Shown here: piece after piece, positions 1-9,427 of the stretch
Numbering within the stretch: position 1 is the stretch's first letter
Layout: every line of letters begins with the position of its first letter
Assembly: GCA_019359325.1 (NCBI GenBank)
Contig: JAHHHN010000006.1
Location: forward strand, 248,001 to 312,000
Direction: 5' to 3'
Length of the DNA: 64,000 nt
Source of the DNA: Mojavia pulchra JT2-VF2
Lineage (GTDB): Bacteria; Cyanobacteriota; Cyanobacteriia; Cyanobacteriales; Nostocaceae
Notes under the pieces: model-generated
Databases searched by the model: none
Told to the model about the DNA's origin: nothing
What the model saw: the letters and a program-made list of their open reading frames with translations, nothing else
Program-made: the position numbers and the translations under genes

Positions 1-493
1 TAGCACGGGCAATGCAGAGTCGCTGTTGTTGACCGCCAGAGAGTTCTAAAGCAGATTTATGCAGCTTATTCTTTACTTCATCCCAGAGGTTGGCAGTTTT
101 GATGGCAGATTCTACAATTCCATCTAGTTCTGCTTTTGGACGCCATCCTACTAGTTTTACCCCATAGGCAATATTGTCATAAACGCTCATGGGGAAAAGA
201 TTTGGTTTTGGGAGTACCATACTAATTTGGCGGCGCACCCGATTTAAATTAACACGGCGCTCATAAATATTTTGACCAAAAAATTCTACTCTTCCTTCAA
301 CTCGCACTTGTGCTTCTAATTCACTCATGCGATTGAGGGATTTCATAAAAGTAGACTTGCCACAACCACTAGGGCCAATAATTGCAGTGACTTTGTTCTG
401 ATAAATATCTATTGAAACGCCTTCAAGTATTTTTTGAGTATCGTGATAAACATTGAGATTCTTAACTTTAATAGCTGGAATTGATTTACTCAT
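1..493 (-). CDS. pstB: Phosphate ABC transporter ATP-binding protein PstB (partial, C-terminus off window)
   Basis: ATP-hydrolysing subunit that powers the PstCA phosphate permease at the inner membrane. The reverse strand is open from an ATG at 493 to the window edge, about 164 residues. It shows a Walker A (GPSGCGKS), the Q-loop region and the ABC signature [14 protein letters not shown] right at the edge. Walker B and the rest of the C-terminus lie outside the window. The gene is divergent from pstS across roughly 400 bp that carries Pho-box-like repeats, and a second pstB ends the pstSCA operon on the other strand. Two PstB paralogues near one pst locus are common in filamentous cyanobacteria. 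PstB identity is secure; which paralogue name applies cannot be told from this fragment. Confidence 0.93.
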   Translation of the reverse strand, partial: MSKSIPAIKVKNLNVYHDTQKILEGVSIDIYQNKVTAIIGPSGCGKSTFMKSLNRMSELEAQVRVEGRVEFFGQNIYERRVNLNRVRRQISMVLPKPNLFPMSVYDNIAYGVKLVGWRPKAELDGIVESAIKTANLWDEVKNKLHKSALELSGGQQQRLCIARA

Positions 494-745
494 GCTTGTA
501 AAGCGTGTGATATAAAATTTAACTTAATAAATTACTAGGAATAGACAAAAATATGATGCTGTTATCAAGTTACTTTGGAAATTTAAAGCATAAGTGAGGT
601 TGTTTACATAGTAGGAGATTCTTGAATTGCTAATGATATCTTTTCCTTCATTCATTACATCTATGTTTATGTAAAGAATCAATTTTCTTACCAAAGGTTT
701 ATCATGATTATTTATTCTTGAAAATTAATCTCCAAATAACTACGA

Positions 746-822
746 GTTAACTTTTATATTACCTGAATAAGTCAAATTTGTTGCAGTGAACACTTAACTA
801 ATATGTTCACTAAGTTTTAACC
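746..822 (+). promoter_or_regulatory. Putative Pho-box repeats (SphR/PhoB-type operator) upstream of pstS
   Basis: 8-bp units resembling the cyanobacterial Pho box (PyTTAAPyPyT) recur at 11-bp spacing: GTTAACTT (746-753) and TATTACCT (757-764), then CTTAACTA (793-800), TGTTCACT (804-811) and TTTTAACC (815-822). The second cluster is overlapped by a perfect inverted repeat, AGTGAAC (785-791) and GTTCACT (805-811). The site lies 73-150 bp before the likely pstS start and also faces the divergent pstB, so it could serve both. The spacing pattern is seen directly; regulator binding is inferred from the family. Confidence 0.5.
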
Positions 823-894
823 GAAGAAGACTATTGTGCCTTAGGAGCGATTGGGCGCAAAAAATTGCACGTCCAACAAATGAGGAGTATCCTG

Positions 895-1908
895 GTGAAC
901 AAAATGAATTTTAAGCTTAACAGCTTGACAGTATTAGGTGTAATGTCATTGGTTGCTGCAACCCTTGGGATATCAATATCCGCGGTTCAGTCCCAAAGTG
1001 TCAGCACAATTAAAATTGATGGTTCTAGTACTGTCTTTCCAGTTACTGAAGCAGCAGCAGAAGAATTCCAAAAGGCTCAAGGGGGTAGAGTTAGAGTTAC
1101 TGTTGGGGTTTCCGGTACTGGCGGCGGCTTCAAAAAGTTTTGTCGTGGTGAGACAGATATTTCTAATGCGTCCCGTCCCATCCTACAAAAAGAAATCAGT
1201 GATTGCAAAGCTAATAGCGTTCGTTATGTAGAGTTGCCAGTAGCTTATGATGCTTTAACAGTTGTAGTTAACCCGCAAAACAATTGGGCGAAGAATTTGA
1301 CAGTAGCTGAACTGAAGAAAATTTGGGAGCCAGGGGCGCAGGGCAAAATTAATAACTGGAGTCAAGTACGTCAAGGATTCCCCAATGCACCCCTGAAGCT
1401 GTTTGGCCCTGGTACTAATTCTGGAACCTTTGATTACTTTACTGAAGCTGTTGTTGGCAAAGCGAAGTCTAGCCGAGGTGATTTTACCGCTAGCGAAGAC
1501 GACAACGTTCTTGTACAAGGTGTTTCTCGTGATAAGAATGCTCTTGGCTACTTTGGTTATGCTTATTACGCGGAAAATAGCAAAAAACTCAAGGCTGTGG
1601 CAATTAACGGTGTATTGCCCTCCGAAGCTACAGTCAAAAATGGCACTTATAATCCTCTGTCCCGGCCTCTGTTTATCTATGTCAGTTCTAAAGCTATTGA
1701 TAAACCAGAAGTAAAACAGTTTGTCCAATTTTACTTACGAAATGGAGCTAACTTAGCTAAAGAAGTAAAGTATGTGGCTCTGCCAGGGTCAGCTTATACC
1801 ACTGCTCAGAACCACTTCAATAAGAAGCGGTACGGCAGCGTATTTGGTGGTCAAGAAGCAGTCGGATTGAAGATTGAAGAATTAATCAGCCGTGAAGCTA
1901 AAGAATAA
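895..1908 (+). CDS. pstS: Phosphate ABC transporter substrate-binding protein PstS
   Basis: Periplasmic phosphate-binding protein that delivers phosphate to PstCA. The GTG at 895 is preferred because AGGAG (883-887) lies 7 nt upstream; an in-frame ATG at 904 and upstream TTG/ATG codons are alternatives. The protein has about 337 residues with an N-terminal signal peptide (hydrophobic stretch [18 protein letters not shown]). The mature part starts with the PstS hallmark [13 protein letters not shown], followed by [19 protein letters not shown] and the phosphate-loop region [12 protein letters not shown]. First gene of a pstSCAB cluster. A perfect hairpin follows the stop codon, which probably lets pstS be expressed above the permease genes. 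Confidence 0.96.
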   Translation: MNKMNFKLNSLTVLGVMSLVAATLGISISAVQSQSVSTIKIDGSSTVFPVTEAAAEEFQKAQGGRVRVTVGVSGTGGGFKKFCRGETDISNASRPILQKEISDCKANSVRYVELPVAYDALTVVVNPQNNWAKNLTVAELKKIWEPGAQGKINNWSQVRQGFPNAPLKLFGPGTNSGTFDYFTEAVVGKAKSSRGDFTASEDDNVLVQGVSRDKNALGYFGYAYYAENSKKLKAVAINGVLPSEATVKNGTYNPLSRPLFIYVSSKAIDKPEVKQFVQFYLRNGANLAKEVKYVALPGSAYTTAQNHFNKKRYGSVFGGQEAVGLKIEELISREAKE

Positions 1909-1952
1909 ACCGAACCTTGAGTTTTGAATTAGCTCAAAATTCACAATTTACT

Positions 1953-1977
1953 AAAGAGAGGTGCAAAACCTCTCTTT
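1953..1977 (+). terminator. Hairpin between pstS and pstC (attenuator/partial terminator or mRNA-stabilising stem)
   Basis: A perfect 10-bp stem (AAAGAGAGGT, 1953-1962, with ACCTCTCTTT, 1968-1977) and a 5-nt loop, followed by ATCTTAT. The U-tract is weak, so it may be a leaky terminator or a 3' end protector. It covers the GTG at 1961, which argues against translation of pstC starting there. Confidence 0.6.
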
Positions 1978-2020
1978 ATCTTATAAACCCTACTCATCCA
2001 ACAAGCGTCCGATTCGCAGC

Positions 2021-2935
2021 ATGATTAGTGCAAAACAAACTCGACTTTCTCCCAAGCTAGTACGTAATTTACGGGAACGGGCAATTGAGTTTGTCTTGTT
2101 TCTGGCAGCACTTTCTTCTGTAGCGACTACTTTAGCGATTGTCACTATTTTAGTTTATGAATCAATCTTATTTTTCCAAAAAGTATCTTTATGGGAATTC
2201 CTCACAGATACCCAATGGACACCATTGTTTGACGACAAACACTATGGAATTTGGCCTTTGGTATCAGGGACTTTAGTTACTACAGTGGTTGCCTTATTAA
2301 TAGCAGTGCCATTAGGAACAATTATTGCTATTTATCTCAGTGAATTTGCACCACCGATAGTGCGAGAGATAGTTAAGCCAGCTTTAGAATTATTAGCAGG
2401 CATTCCAACAGTAGTTTACGGTTATTTTGCATTATTGTTTGTTACGCCTTTGTTGCAGGTGTTACTGCCAGATTTACCCGGTTTTAATATGTTGAGCGCC
2501 GGGTTAGTCATCGGCATCATGATTATTCCCTATGTCAGTTCCCTAAGTGAAGATGCCATGCGTGCAGTACCTGCAAATCTGCGTGAGGGTTCTTATGCAA
2601 CTGGTGCTACCCGCTTGCAAACTGCTTTGCGGGTTGTATTGCCCGCATCGATTTCTGGCATATCAGCAGCTTATATTTTGGGGATTTCGCGTGCAGTTGG
2701 TGAAACTATGATAGTAGCGATCGCTGCGGGCGGGCAACCTAATCTTACCTTGAATCCAATGGAACCAGCAGCAACAATGACTGCATATATCGTCGCAGTA
2801 AGTCTTGGCGATCTACCTCATGGCAGCCTGGAATATGAAACTATTTTTGCTGTTGGACTCACTCTCGTACTGATGACTTTGGTATTTAACATCATCGGTT
2901 ATTTCCTCACCAAGCGCTATCGAGAAATTTATTGA
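2021..2935 (+). CDS. pstC: Phosphate ABC transporter permease PstC
   Basis: Inner-membrane channel subunit pairing with PstA. From the ATG at 2021 the protein has 304 residues, the usual PstC length. The frame is open back to a GTG at 1961, but that codon sits inside the pstS-pstC hairpin and the extra 20 residues look non-coding. Six hydrophobic segments are visible. The permease loop contacting PstB reads EGSYATGATRLQTALRVVLP, followed by SGISAAYILGISRAVGETM. The stop is 1 bp from the pstA start, so the two are translationally coupled. Confidence 0.93.
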   Translation: MISAKQTRLSPKLVRNLRERAIEFVLFLAALSSVATTLAIVTILVYESILFFQKVSLWEFLTDTQWTPLFDDKHYGIWPLVSGTLVTTVVALLIAVPLGTIIAIYLSEFAPPIVREIVKPALELLAGIPTVVYGYFALLFVTPLLQVLLPDLPGFNMLSAGLVIGIMIIPYVSSLSEDAMRAVPANLREGSYATGATRLQTALRVVLPASISGISAAYILGISRAVGETMIVAIAAGGQPNLTLNPMEPAATMTAYIVAVSLGDLPHGSLEYETIFAVGLTLVLMTLVFNIIGYFLTKRYREIY

Positions 2936-2936
2936 G

Positions 2937-3860
2937 ATGACAACTCAACATATTCCGCAAATCCGTAAGATTATTACGCGTAACAAACGGTCTGAATATA
3001 TTTTTGGCATCATTGGCCTATTGTCGATGCTGATTGGGATTGTCACTCTACTGGCATTGATATTTGACTTGATAAGTGATGGTGCGCCGCGTCTTTCTTG
3101 GCAATTTTTGACTTCCTTCCCCAGCCGTAAACCAGAAGATGCAGGTATCCTTTCAGCTTGGGTGGGAACTTTACTAGTAATGCTAGTAACAGCATCAGCG
3201 GCAATTCCCATTGGCATAGCCTCAGGTATTTACTTAGAAGAGTATGCTCAAAAAAACTGGATTGCTGATTTAATCGAGATTAACGTCACCAACTTGGCTG
3301 GTGTTCCCTCAATCATTTACGGACTTTTGGCTTTAGGTTTGTTTGTCTATGGTTTAAACCTTGGTCAAAGTGTAGCTACGGCTGGATTAACCTTGGGGCT
3401 ATTAGCGTTGCCAGTTGTGATTGTTACTACTCGTGAAGCGCTCCGTGCCATTCCTAATAGTATCCGTGAGGCTGCTTACGCCACAGGAGCTTCTAAATGG
3501 CAAATGATATGGGATCACGTTCTGCCTTATTCAACTAGCAGCATCCTGACTGGGATTATTGTTTCCTTAGCACGAGCCATTGGTGAAACTGCACCTCTAA
3601 TCACCATAGGCGCACTAACATTTATTGCCTTCTTACCAGATGCTCCTATCAAAGATCAGTTTCCCTTTATCTCCTTTGCCTGGTTGTTAGCTCCATTCAC
3701 CGTTTTACCGATTCAAATGTTCGATTGGGTTTCTCGCCCCCAAGAAGAATTTCAGGTGAACGCAGCAGCAGCAGGTATCGTACTAATTGCCATGACTTTG
3801 GCTATGAACGCTGTCGCCATTTATCTCCGCTATCGCTTACGTAAAAAAATCAAATGGTAG
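2937..3860 (+). CDS. pstA: Phosphate ABC transporter permease PstA
   Basis: Second inner-membrane permease subunit of the phosphate importer. 307 residues with about six membrane segments. The cytoplasmic coupling motif is [20 protein letters not shown], then [21 protein letters not shown]. It begins 1 bp after the pstC stop and its end overlaps the pstB start by 7 bp, so pstC-pstA-pstB form a tight operon. Nothing unusual is seen. Confidence 0.95.
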   Translation: MTTQHIPQIRKIITRNKRSEYIFGIIGLLSMLIGIVTLLALIFDLISDGAPRLSWQFLTSFPSRKPEDAGILSAWVGTLLVMLVTASAAIPIGIASGIYLEEYAQKNWIADLIEINVTNLAGVPSIIYGLLALGLFVYGLNLGQSVATAGLTLGLLALPVVIVTTREALRAIPNSIREAAYATGASKWQMIWDHVLPYSTSSILTGIIVSLARAIGETAPLITIGALTFIAFLPDAPIKDQFPFISFAWLLAPFTVLPIQMFDWVSRPQEEFQVNAAAAGIVLIAMTLAMNAVAIYLRYRLRKKIKW

Positions 3861-4648
3861 AAACAAAATCTTTAATTTTAGAAAGACCTATCAAAGCAGC
3901 AGTTAATTACCTTAATTTTTACTACGGTGGCAAAGTCCACGCCCTGAAGGACATTAATATGTCGATAGGTGACAAGCAAGTAACAGCACTGATTGGGCCT
4001 TCTGGATGTGGCAAAACTACTTTGTTGCGTTGTTTCAATCGGATGCACGACCTCTATCCCGGAAATCGTTATCGAGGCGAAATCACCTTAGATCCAGATG
4101 GAATTAATCTGTTGAGCAATAAAGTTGATCCAATTGAAGTCCGGATGCGGATCAGCATGGTGTTTCAAAGACCTAATCCTTTTCCAAAATCAATTTATGA
4201 GAATGTGGCTTATGGACTGAGGGTGCGAGGTGAATCGAAACGTGGAGTTATTGATGAGAAAGTGGAAAAAGCTTTGCGTAATGCAGCTTTATGGGATGAA
4301 GTTAAGGATCGTTTACGTGATTTAGCCTTTAACCTTTCTGGTGGTCAACAGCAACGACTCTGTATCGCCCGTGCTTTAGCGACCGACCCTGAAATTGTTC
4401 TCTTTGATGAGCCAACATCTGCCTTAGATCCGATCGCCACCGCCAGTATTGAAGAGTTAATTGCTCAGCTCAAAGAAACTGTGACGATTTTGATTGTAAC
4501 TCACAGTATGCAGCAGGCTGCGCGTGTTTCTGACTATACGGCGTTTATGTATTTGGGTGAGTTGGTGGAGTTTGACAAGACAGAAGCAATTTTTAATTAT
4601 CCCTCAAATAAAAAAACCGCAGACTATGTGAGTGGGCGTTTTGGGTAG
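3854..4648 (+). CDS. pstB: Phosphate ABC transporter ATP-binding protein PstB
   Basis: ATPase of the phosphate importer, 264 residues. Motifs in order: Walker [11 protein letters not shown]-loop [17 protein letters not shown] (typical PstB wording), signature [14 protein letters not shown], Walker [15 protein letters not shown], and the switch histidine in IVTHSMQQA. It overlaps pstA by 7 bp and is the last gene of the operon. It is the second PstB in the window; the divergent copy at the left edge has a related but distinct sequence. Confidence 0.96.
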   Translation: MVETKSLILERPIKAAVNYLNFYYGGKVHALKDINMSIGDKQVTALIGPSGCGKTTLLRCFNRMHDLYPGNRYRGEITLDPDGINLLSNKVDPIEVRMRISMVFQRPNPFPKSIYENVAYGLRVRGESKRGVIDEKVEKALRNAALWDEVKDRLRDLAFNLSGGQQQRLCIARALATDPEIVLFDEPTSALDPIATASIEELIAQLKETVTILIVTHSMQQAARVSDYTAFMYLGELVEFDKTEAIFNYPSNKKTADYVSGRFG

Positions 4649-5161
4649 AAGGCATTGGGGACTGGGGACTGGGGATGGGAGAAAATAGATTTTGAGCAAT
4701 TCGTTGGTTGGTAGCTAGAGTGCTTGCACACACTGGGTGTCTTATTTAGAATTGCTGAATGCTGTGGTTGCGATCGCCCTTTAGGGCACTGCGGCGCAAT
4801 CGCCCGTGGGGGTCTAGCTAAAAAAAGATAAACCCAGCAGGGGCCGCATGATGAGCCACCTGCCAGGAAAACGTCATACATTCTGGCCATGTTTGATCAG
4901 GTTAGCGCTTATTTGTAATAAATAATGCTTTATCCTTTTTTAGGATATCCAAACAGCTGCTCGTAAGTCGTTAAGGAAAGTCAAGCACTAGATTAAGTTG
5001 TAGTTAAATAAATGTCCTAACGTGGGAGCAGCTTTTATTGATGTGGGCGTTAACGATACATCTTCAAACGTAACGCTTGTGATTGGGAAGAAGAGGTAAA
5101 TAATCGCTAATAATATAAAATAGCGCTTCACACTTCTTAATTATTCAGTTTTATCAGAACA
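4649..5161. other. Intergenic region pstB-ubiD with short tandem repeats
   Basis: About 0.5 kb without a convincing gene. It starts with GGGGACT-type heptamer repeats (4657-4680), a class typical of Nostoc. A HIP1 site and small CCCTTTAGGG-type foldbacks lie near 4778-4806. The A/T-rich last 150 bp presumably hold the ubiD promoter, but no clear -35/-10 pair could be assigned. Confidence 0.5.
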
Positions 5162-6670
5162 ATGGCAAGAGATTTACGGGGTTTCATCAAAATTTTAGAA
5201 GAAAAGGGACAATTACAGCGAATTTCAGCTTTAGTTGACCCAGAGTTAGAGATTGCTGAGATTTCTAACCGGATGCTGCAACAAGGCGGCCCAGGGTTGC
5301 TGTTTGAAAACGTCAAAGGTGCATCCTTCCCAGTGGCAGTGAATTTGATGGGCACTGTGGAAAGGATATGCTGGGCAATGAATATGCAGCATCCAGAGGA
5401 ATTGGAAACTTTGGGAAAAAAGCTGAGTATGCTGCAACAACCAAAACCGCCTAAGAAGATTTCCCAGGCAATAGATTTTGGGAAAGTACTGTTCGATGTC
5501 CTGAAAGCTAAACCAGGACGGGACTTTTTCCCCGCTTGTCAGCAAGTGGTGATTCAAGGGGAAGAGTTAGATTTAAACAAGCTGCCCTTGATACGTCCTT
5601 ATGTAGGTGATGCAGGCAAAATTATCACGCTGGGGCTAGTAATTACCAAAGATTGTGAAACTGGTACGCCAAATGTAGGTGTGTATCGCTTGCAACTGCA
5701 ATCTAAAAATACGATGACAGTACATTGGTTATCGGTGCGGGGTGGGGCGAGACATTTACGCAAAGCAGCAGAACGTGGTCAGAAATTAGAAGTAGCGATC
5801 GCACTCGGTGTAGACCCGTTAATTATTATGGCAGCTGCCACACCCATACCTGTAGATTTATCAGAATGGCTATTTGCTGGACTTTACGGTGGTTCGGGTG
5901 TGCAGTTAGCAAAATGTAAAACTGTAGATTTGGAAGTTCCTGCCGATTCAGAATTTGTTTTAGAAGGAACAATTACACCAGGGGAAGTATTGCCAGATGG
6001 CCCTTTTGGCGACCACATGGGTTATTACGGTGGTGTGGAAGATTCGCCATTGATTCGTTTTCAATGTATGACACACCGCAAAGATCCGATTTACTTAACA
6101 ACATTTAGCGGTCGTCCACCCAAAGAAGAAGCGATGATGGCGATCGCCCTAAATCGGATCTATACCCCAATTCTGCGGCAACAAGTATCAGAAATTGTCG
6201 ATTTCTTCTTACCAATGGAAGCTTTGAGTTACAAAGCGGCAATTATTTCCATTGATAAAGCATACCCAGGACAAGCACGACGAGCTGCTTTAGCGTTTTG
6301 GAGTGCTTTACCACAATTTACTTATACCAAGTTTGTCATTGTCGTAGATAAAGACATTAATATTCGCGATCCGCGTCAAGTAGTGTGGGCTATTAGTTCT
6401 AAAGTTGACCCTTCACGAGATGTGTTTATTTTGCCAAATACACCCTTTGATACTTTGGATTTTGCCAGCGAGAAAATTGGTTTAGGCGGACGTATGGGAA
6501 TTGATGCTACCACCAAAATTCCGCCAGAAATCGATCATGAATGGGGTGCGCCATTGGAGTCAGATCCAGATGTGGCAGCGATGGTTGATAGACGATGGGC
6601 AGAATATGGTTTGGCAAATTTGCAATTAGGCGAAGTTGACCCGAATTTGTTTGGATACGATGTGAGGTAA
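5162..6670 (+). CDS. ubiD: UbiD family decarboxylase (probable prenyl-hydroxybenzoate decarboxylase)
   Basis: Prenylated-FMN-dependent decarboxylase, 502 residues, the normal length for UbiD. In cyanobacteria this family is linked to plastoquinone ring formation (decarboxylation of a prenylated 4-hydroxybenzoate). Visible family features: N-terminal MARDLRGFIKILEEKGQL, the central GPFGDHMGYYGGVEDSP with the conserved acidic/His residues, the stretch TTFSGRPPKEEAMM, and a C-terminal segment GGRMGIDATTKIPPE. It is a single gene with long spacers either side; the UbiX flavin prenyltransferase is not in the window. The substrate is inferred from cyanobacterial physiology rather than read from the sequence. 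Confidence 0.93.
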   Translation: MARDLRGFIKILEEKGQLQRISALVDPELEIAEISNRMLQQGGPGLLFENVKGASFPVAVNLMGTVERICWAMNMQHPEELETLGKKLSMLQQPKPPKKISQAIDFGKVLFDVLKAKPGRDFFPACQQVVIQGEELDLNKLPLIRPYVGDAGKIITLGLVITKDCETGTPNVGVYRLQLQSKNTMTVHWLSVRGGARHLRKAAERGQKLEVAIALGVDPLIIMAAATPIPVDLSEWLFAGLYGGSGVQLAKCKTVDLEVPADSEFVLEGTITPGEVLPDGPFGDHMGYYGGVEDSPLIRFQCMTHRKDPIYLTTFSGRPPKEEAMMAIALNRIYTPILRQQVSEIVDFFLPMEALSYKAAIISIDKAYPGQARRAALAFWSALPQFTYTKFVIVVDKDINIRDPRQVVWAISSKVDPSRDVFILPNTPFDTLDFASEKIGLGGRMGIDATTKIPPEIDHEWGAPLESDPDVAAMVDRRWAEYGLANLQLGEVDPNLFGYDVR

Positions 6671-7432
6671 AGAGCGAGGTGGCAACTAGTAATACCAAAG
6701 CTAGTTGCAGAACCTCCTGATTTTGCGAATATATTTTTTATGACTGTATGAATTTAACTTTGAAGCTATCACGAATGAGATTTATGAATACTATAGATAA
6801 TTATTTGTATAGTCTTTAATCTATTTAACTCATAGATAATTTAGATTAATTAATTAACTTTGGAAATATATTATAGTATTTGTAGGGTGGGCAATGCCCA
6901 CCCTACGTATTGTTCAAAAATCAATTAGTAATCCTATAGATTAATTGATTAACTTTGGAAATATATTATAGAGAAAGTTGCTATAAATAAAGCTTTAATT
7001 AGGGGACAATTTTAATTCTGCCACAAGCTACCTTGACATATATGATGGTTGCCCCAAAATAACTTAAATAATTGTAATTATGAGTAGCGTTTATGCTGAT
7101 TCTATCTATATATACTCATGAAAATTAAAATATAATTTTTTGCTAGCTTTATAATATTGAAATAAATACCTGCTTTAGAAACACGAATATCTGAATCCCA
7201 GTTACTCTTTAAGTAGTTGGATTATTTGCTGGGTACTAGCACCCAAATAGCTGACAAAGCTAAATCAGATAAACCCAACTCAAAAACATAACGTTGGTAA
7301 TGAAATAACAAGCGGTTAAAAACTGAATTGTTAATAAATTTCATAACAGCCCTGGCACAATTGGAGAATCAACTACTAGCAGGGTGTCTAGACGTTGTTA
7401 ATTTGAGATCTAAATTACAAAAGGTACTTCCT
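6671..7432. other. Long A/T-rich intergenic region with hairpin element
   Basis: About 0.76 kb without a supported gene. It holds a hairpin flanked by 35-bp direct repeats (listed separately). The frame of the next gene is open back to a TTG at 7328, but nothing conserved was recognised before its ATG at 7433. The remainder is A/T-rich and featureless to the eye. Confidence 0.5.
6842..6971. repeat. 35-bp direct repeat pair flanking a perfect GC-rich hairpin
   Basis: Two copies of a 35-bp A/T-rich sequence, 6842-6876 and 6937-6971, differ at one base. Between them lies a perfect inverted repeat, 6882-6906: arms GTAGGGTGGGC and GCCCACCCTAC with an AAT loop. The hairpin belongs to a GGTGGGC-AA-TGCCCACC class that I recall as dispersed in cyanobacterial genomes; a relative with GGGACGGGCAT arms follows petL. 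Confidence 0.75.
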
Positions 7433-8317
7433 ATGAGTCCCCGCGCACTGCTGTTAGTAAATCATCATGCTCGTCAAGGACAACAGCGTCTTCAGGAAGC
7501 AATCGATTGTCTAGAGGAACTAGGGTTTGTTTTGATTGAGGAATCTACAGAAAACCCTAAACGCCTTTTTGAGATTATCGCGCGCTACCAATATCAAGTG
7601 GACTTAGTGATTGTTGGCGGTGGTGATGGTACTCTCAATGCAGTAGTAGATGCTATAGTTGATACCCAGTTGCCTTTGGGAATATTACCGTTGGGAACTG
7701 CTAACGATTTGGCGAGGACTTTAGGAATTCCTACTTCCCTAGCCGAAGCTTGCAAAATTATTGCTAACGGACACCAGCGGCGCATCGATTTAGGATGGGT
7801 GAACGGCAAACACTTTTTCAACGTTGCTAGTTTAGGACTAAGCGTGAAAATTACCCAGCGACTTACTAAAGAAGTTAAGCGCCGCTGGGGAATATTTGCT
7901 TACTTTGCCACTGCATTGCAAGTATTGTGGGAAACTCGACCATTCAGCGCAGAAATTCACGTCAATGGAGAATCGATTCGTGTGCGAACAGTACAGATTG
8001 CTGTAGGCAATGGTCGCTATTATGGTGGTGGCATGGCAGTGGTTCATGATGCCACAATAGATGATCAAAGGCTTGATCTATACAGTTTAGAGATTAAATA
8101 TTGGTGGCAAATTATACCGTTGCTTCCGGCAATGCGGCAAGGGCAACACATAAAATGGCGAGAAGTACGTGCGCTTCAAGGTCAGGAAATGAAAGTGTAT
8201 ACTCGAAAACCACGTCCTATCAATACTGATGGGGAAATTACCACCTATACCCCTGCCCATTTCCGGGTGATTCCTAAAGCTATAGCTGTTTTTGTACCGC
8301 CAGCAACAAAGTTTTAA
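7433..8317 (+). CDS. Diacylglycerol/lipid kinase (YegS/BmrU-like, DAGK catalytic domain)
   Basis: ATP-dependent kinase of the diacylglycerol-kinase catalytic family, expected to phosphorylate a lipid alcohol. From the ATG at 7433 (AAGG 8 nt upstream) it has 294 residues, the usual length; the longer frame from a TTG at 7328 is judged non-coding. The nucleotide-binding motif GGGDGTLNAVVDAI and the downstream LGILPLGTANDLARTLGIP are both classic for the family. The C-terminal half carries the beta-sandwich-type sequence GNGRYYGGGMAV. It stands alone between long spacers. The precise lipid substrate (diacylglycerol, sphingoid or other) cannot be decided. Confidence 0.9.
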   Translation: MSPRALLLVNHHARQGQQRLQEAIDCLEELGFVLIEESTENPKRLFEIIARYQYQVDLVIVGGGDGTLNAVVDAIVDTQLPLGILPLGTANDLARTLGIPTSLAEACKIIANGHQRRIDLGWVNGKHFFNVASLGLSVKITQRLTKEVKRRWGIFAYFATALQVLWETRPFSAEIHVNGESIRVRTVQIAVGNGRYYGGGMAVVHDATIDDQRLDLYSLEIKYWWQIIPLLPAMRQGQHIKWREVRALQGQEMKVYTRKPRPINTDGEITTYTPAHFRVIPKAIAVFVPPATKF

Positions 8318-8465
8318 ATTTTTAGAGTTAAATTTGCAACATTTGGTTTTTTGAGTATAAGTTAAGCTGTATATGTACTGAAATAATATTTAAATGATTC
8401 CGGAATAAATTTCGGAGTAATTGTATACATCTATAATTATATTTACTTAAATAAAGCTGGGTATT

Positions 8466-9098
8466 GTGGACGATCGCATAGACTCAAGCCAAATGCATTT
8501 AAGATTTTCGCAAGAAATTAAGTCACTGTTACAACATTTAGCCGAACAGCCACTGACTCTAGGAGACGTTTTAGCAGAAACTTCAGAACGAGGCTTTAGC
8601 TTAGTAATTGCATTATTAGTTTTACCATTTTTGTTTCCTATGCCACCTGGATTGGCTGGACCATTTGGTGTTGCTTGCTTGCTGTTGTCGATGCAGATGG
8701 GTTTGGGGAGGCGATCGCCTTGGCTACCCAAAAAAATTGCTAACTACAAATTTCCTCGCCGCTTTGCCCATATACTGTTGCACAATCTGCGACGCGTCAC
8801 CAAGGTGTTAGAGAAAATTGCTCGTCCCAGGTTGGGGAAAATAGCAAATAGTTCTTGGGCTTGGCGATTAAATGGATTTTGTATCTCTTGGTTAACAGTG
8901 TTATTAATTTCACCAATTCCCTTTACCAATCCCATACCTACCATAGGTATTTTATTATTAGCAGTCGCCACCGTAGAATCTGATGGTTTATTGATGTGCA
9001 TCAGTTACATCGTTACTATATTAATTACTTTGCTATTTGGATTTATTGGTTATGCACTATGGTCAGCACCGAGTTTGCTGCCATCTATATTTAAATAA
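8466..9098 (+). CDS. Exopolysaccharide synthesis ExoD family membrane protein
   Basis: 210-residue integral membrane protein of the ExoD family, named for a Sinorhizobium gene affecting exopolysaccharide; its biochemical role is unknown. The GTG at 8466 gives MDDRIDSSQ; an in-frame ATG lies 9 codons later. The family signature is seen in LGDVLAETSERGFSLVIALL followed by LPFLFPMPPGLAGPFG. Four hydrophobic segments are visible: around residues 40-60 and 65-80, then two C-terminal helices. A terminator-like hairpin follows directly. Confidence 0.88.
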   Translation: MDDRIDSSQMHLRFSQEIKSLLQHLAEQPLTLGDVLAETSERGFSLVIALLVLPFLFPMPPGLAGPFGVACLLLSMQMGLGRRSPWLPKKIANYKFPRRFAHILLHNLRRVTKVLEKIARPRLGKIANSSWAWRLNGFCISWLTVLLISPIPFTNPIPTIGILLLAVATVESDGLLMCISYIVTILITLLFGFIGYALWSAPSLLPSIFK

Positions 9099-9129
9099 AA
9101 AAAGCCCCCAGCTTGGGTCTGAGGGCTGT
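9097..9129 (-). terminator. Strong intrinsic-terminator-like hairpin after the ExoD gene
   Basis: Arms AGCCCCCAG (9103-9111) and CTGAGGGCT (9119-9127) pair over 9 bp with one wobble and a 7-nt loop. The run of seven A before the stem becomes a U-run on the reverse strand, so the best terminator direction is reverse. On the forward strand it can still act as a 3' stem for the ExoD gene. Confidence 0.6.
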
Positions 9130-9427
9130 ATTTAAAATTAAGGTGCATCTACTGTCTCTATATTCGTTATGATTATGCCTCTATCTGGAAGAATCAAACT
9201 TGTTAGAGAACTTTTTCTATCGTTAACAATAGATACTTAATGCTGCGAACTGACTAAGGTTAAGAATATTAATTAGATAATTAAGGGCATGAGTGAGAGC
9301 GATCGCGAAGCGCTGCTGCTTTCAGCAGATCGCACAAAGACTATCATCCAAGCAGTACAAAAAGTTAATTTTTCAGATATAGGCAATTCTTTCTTGCCTA
9401 GATTTAAAAAGATAACCAGTGTGTGAT
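9130..9427. other. Intergenic region between convergent ExoD and Uma2 genes
   Basis: No gene supported. It contains a HIP1-associated foldback at about 9299-9333, where GCGATCGC precedes CTGCTG-CTTT-CAGCAG. This is the same style of small repeat seen elsewhere in the window. Confidence 0.45.

Noticed and set aside
1961-2020. GTG-started extension of PstC
   Set aside because: Lies inside a perfect hairpin and encodes residues unlike PstC N-termini.
7328-7432. TTG-started extension of the lipid kinase
   Set aside because: The ATG at 7433 with AAGG upstream gives the family's usual length; the extension shows no recognisable motif.
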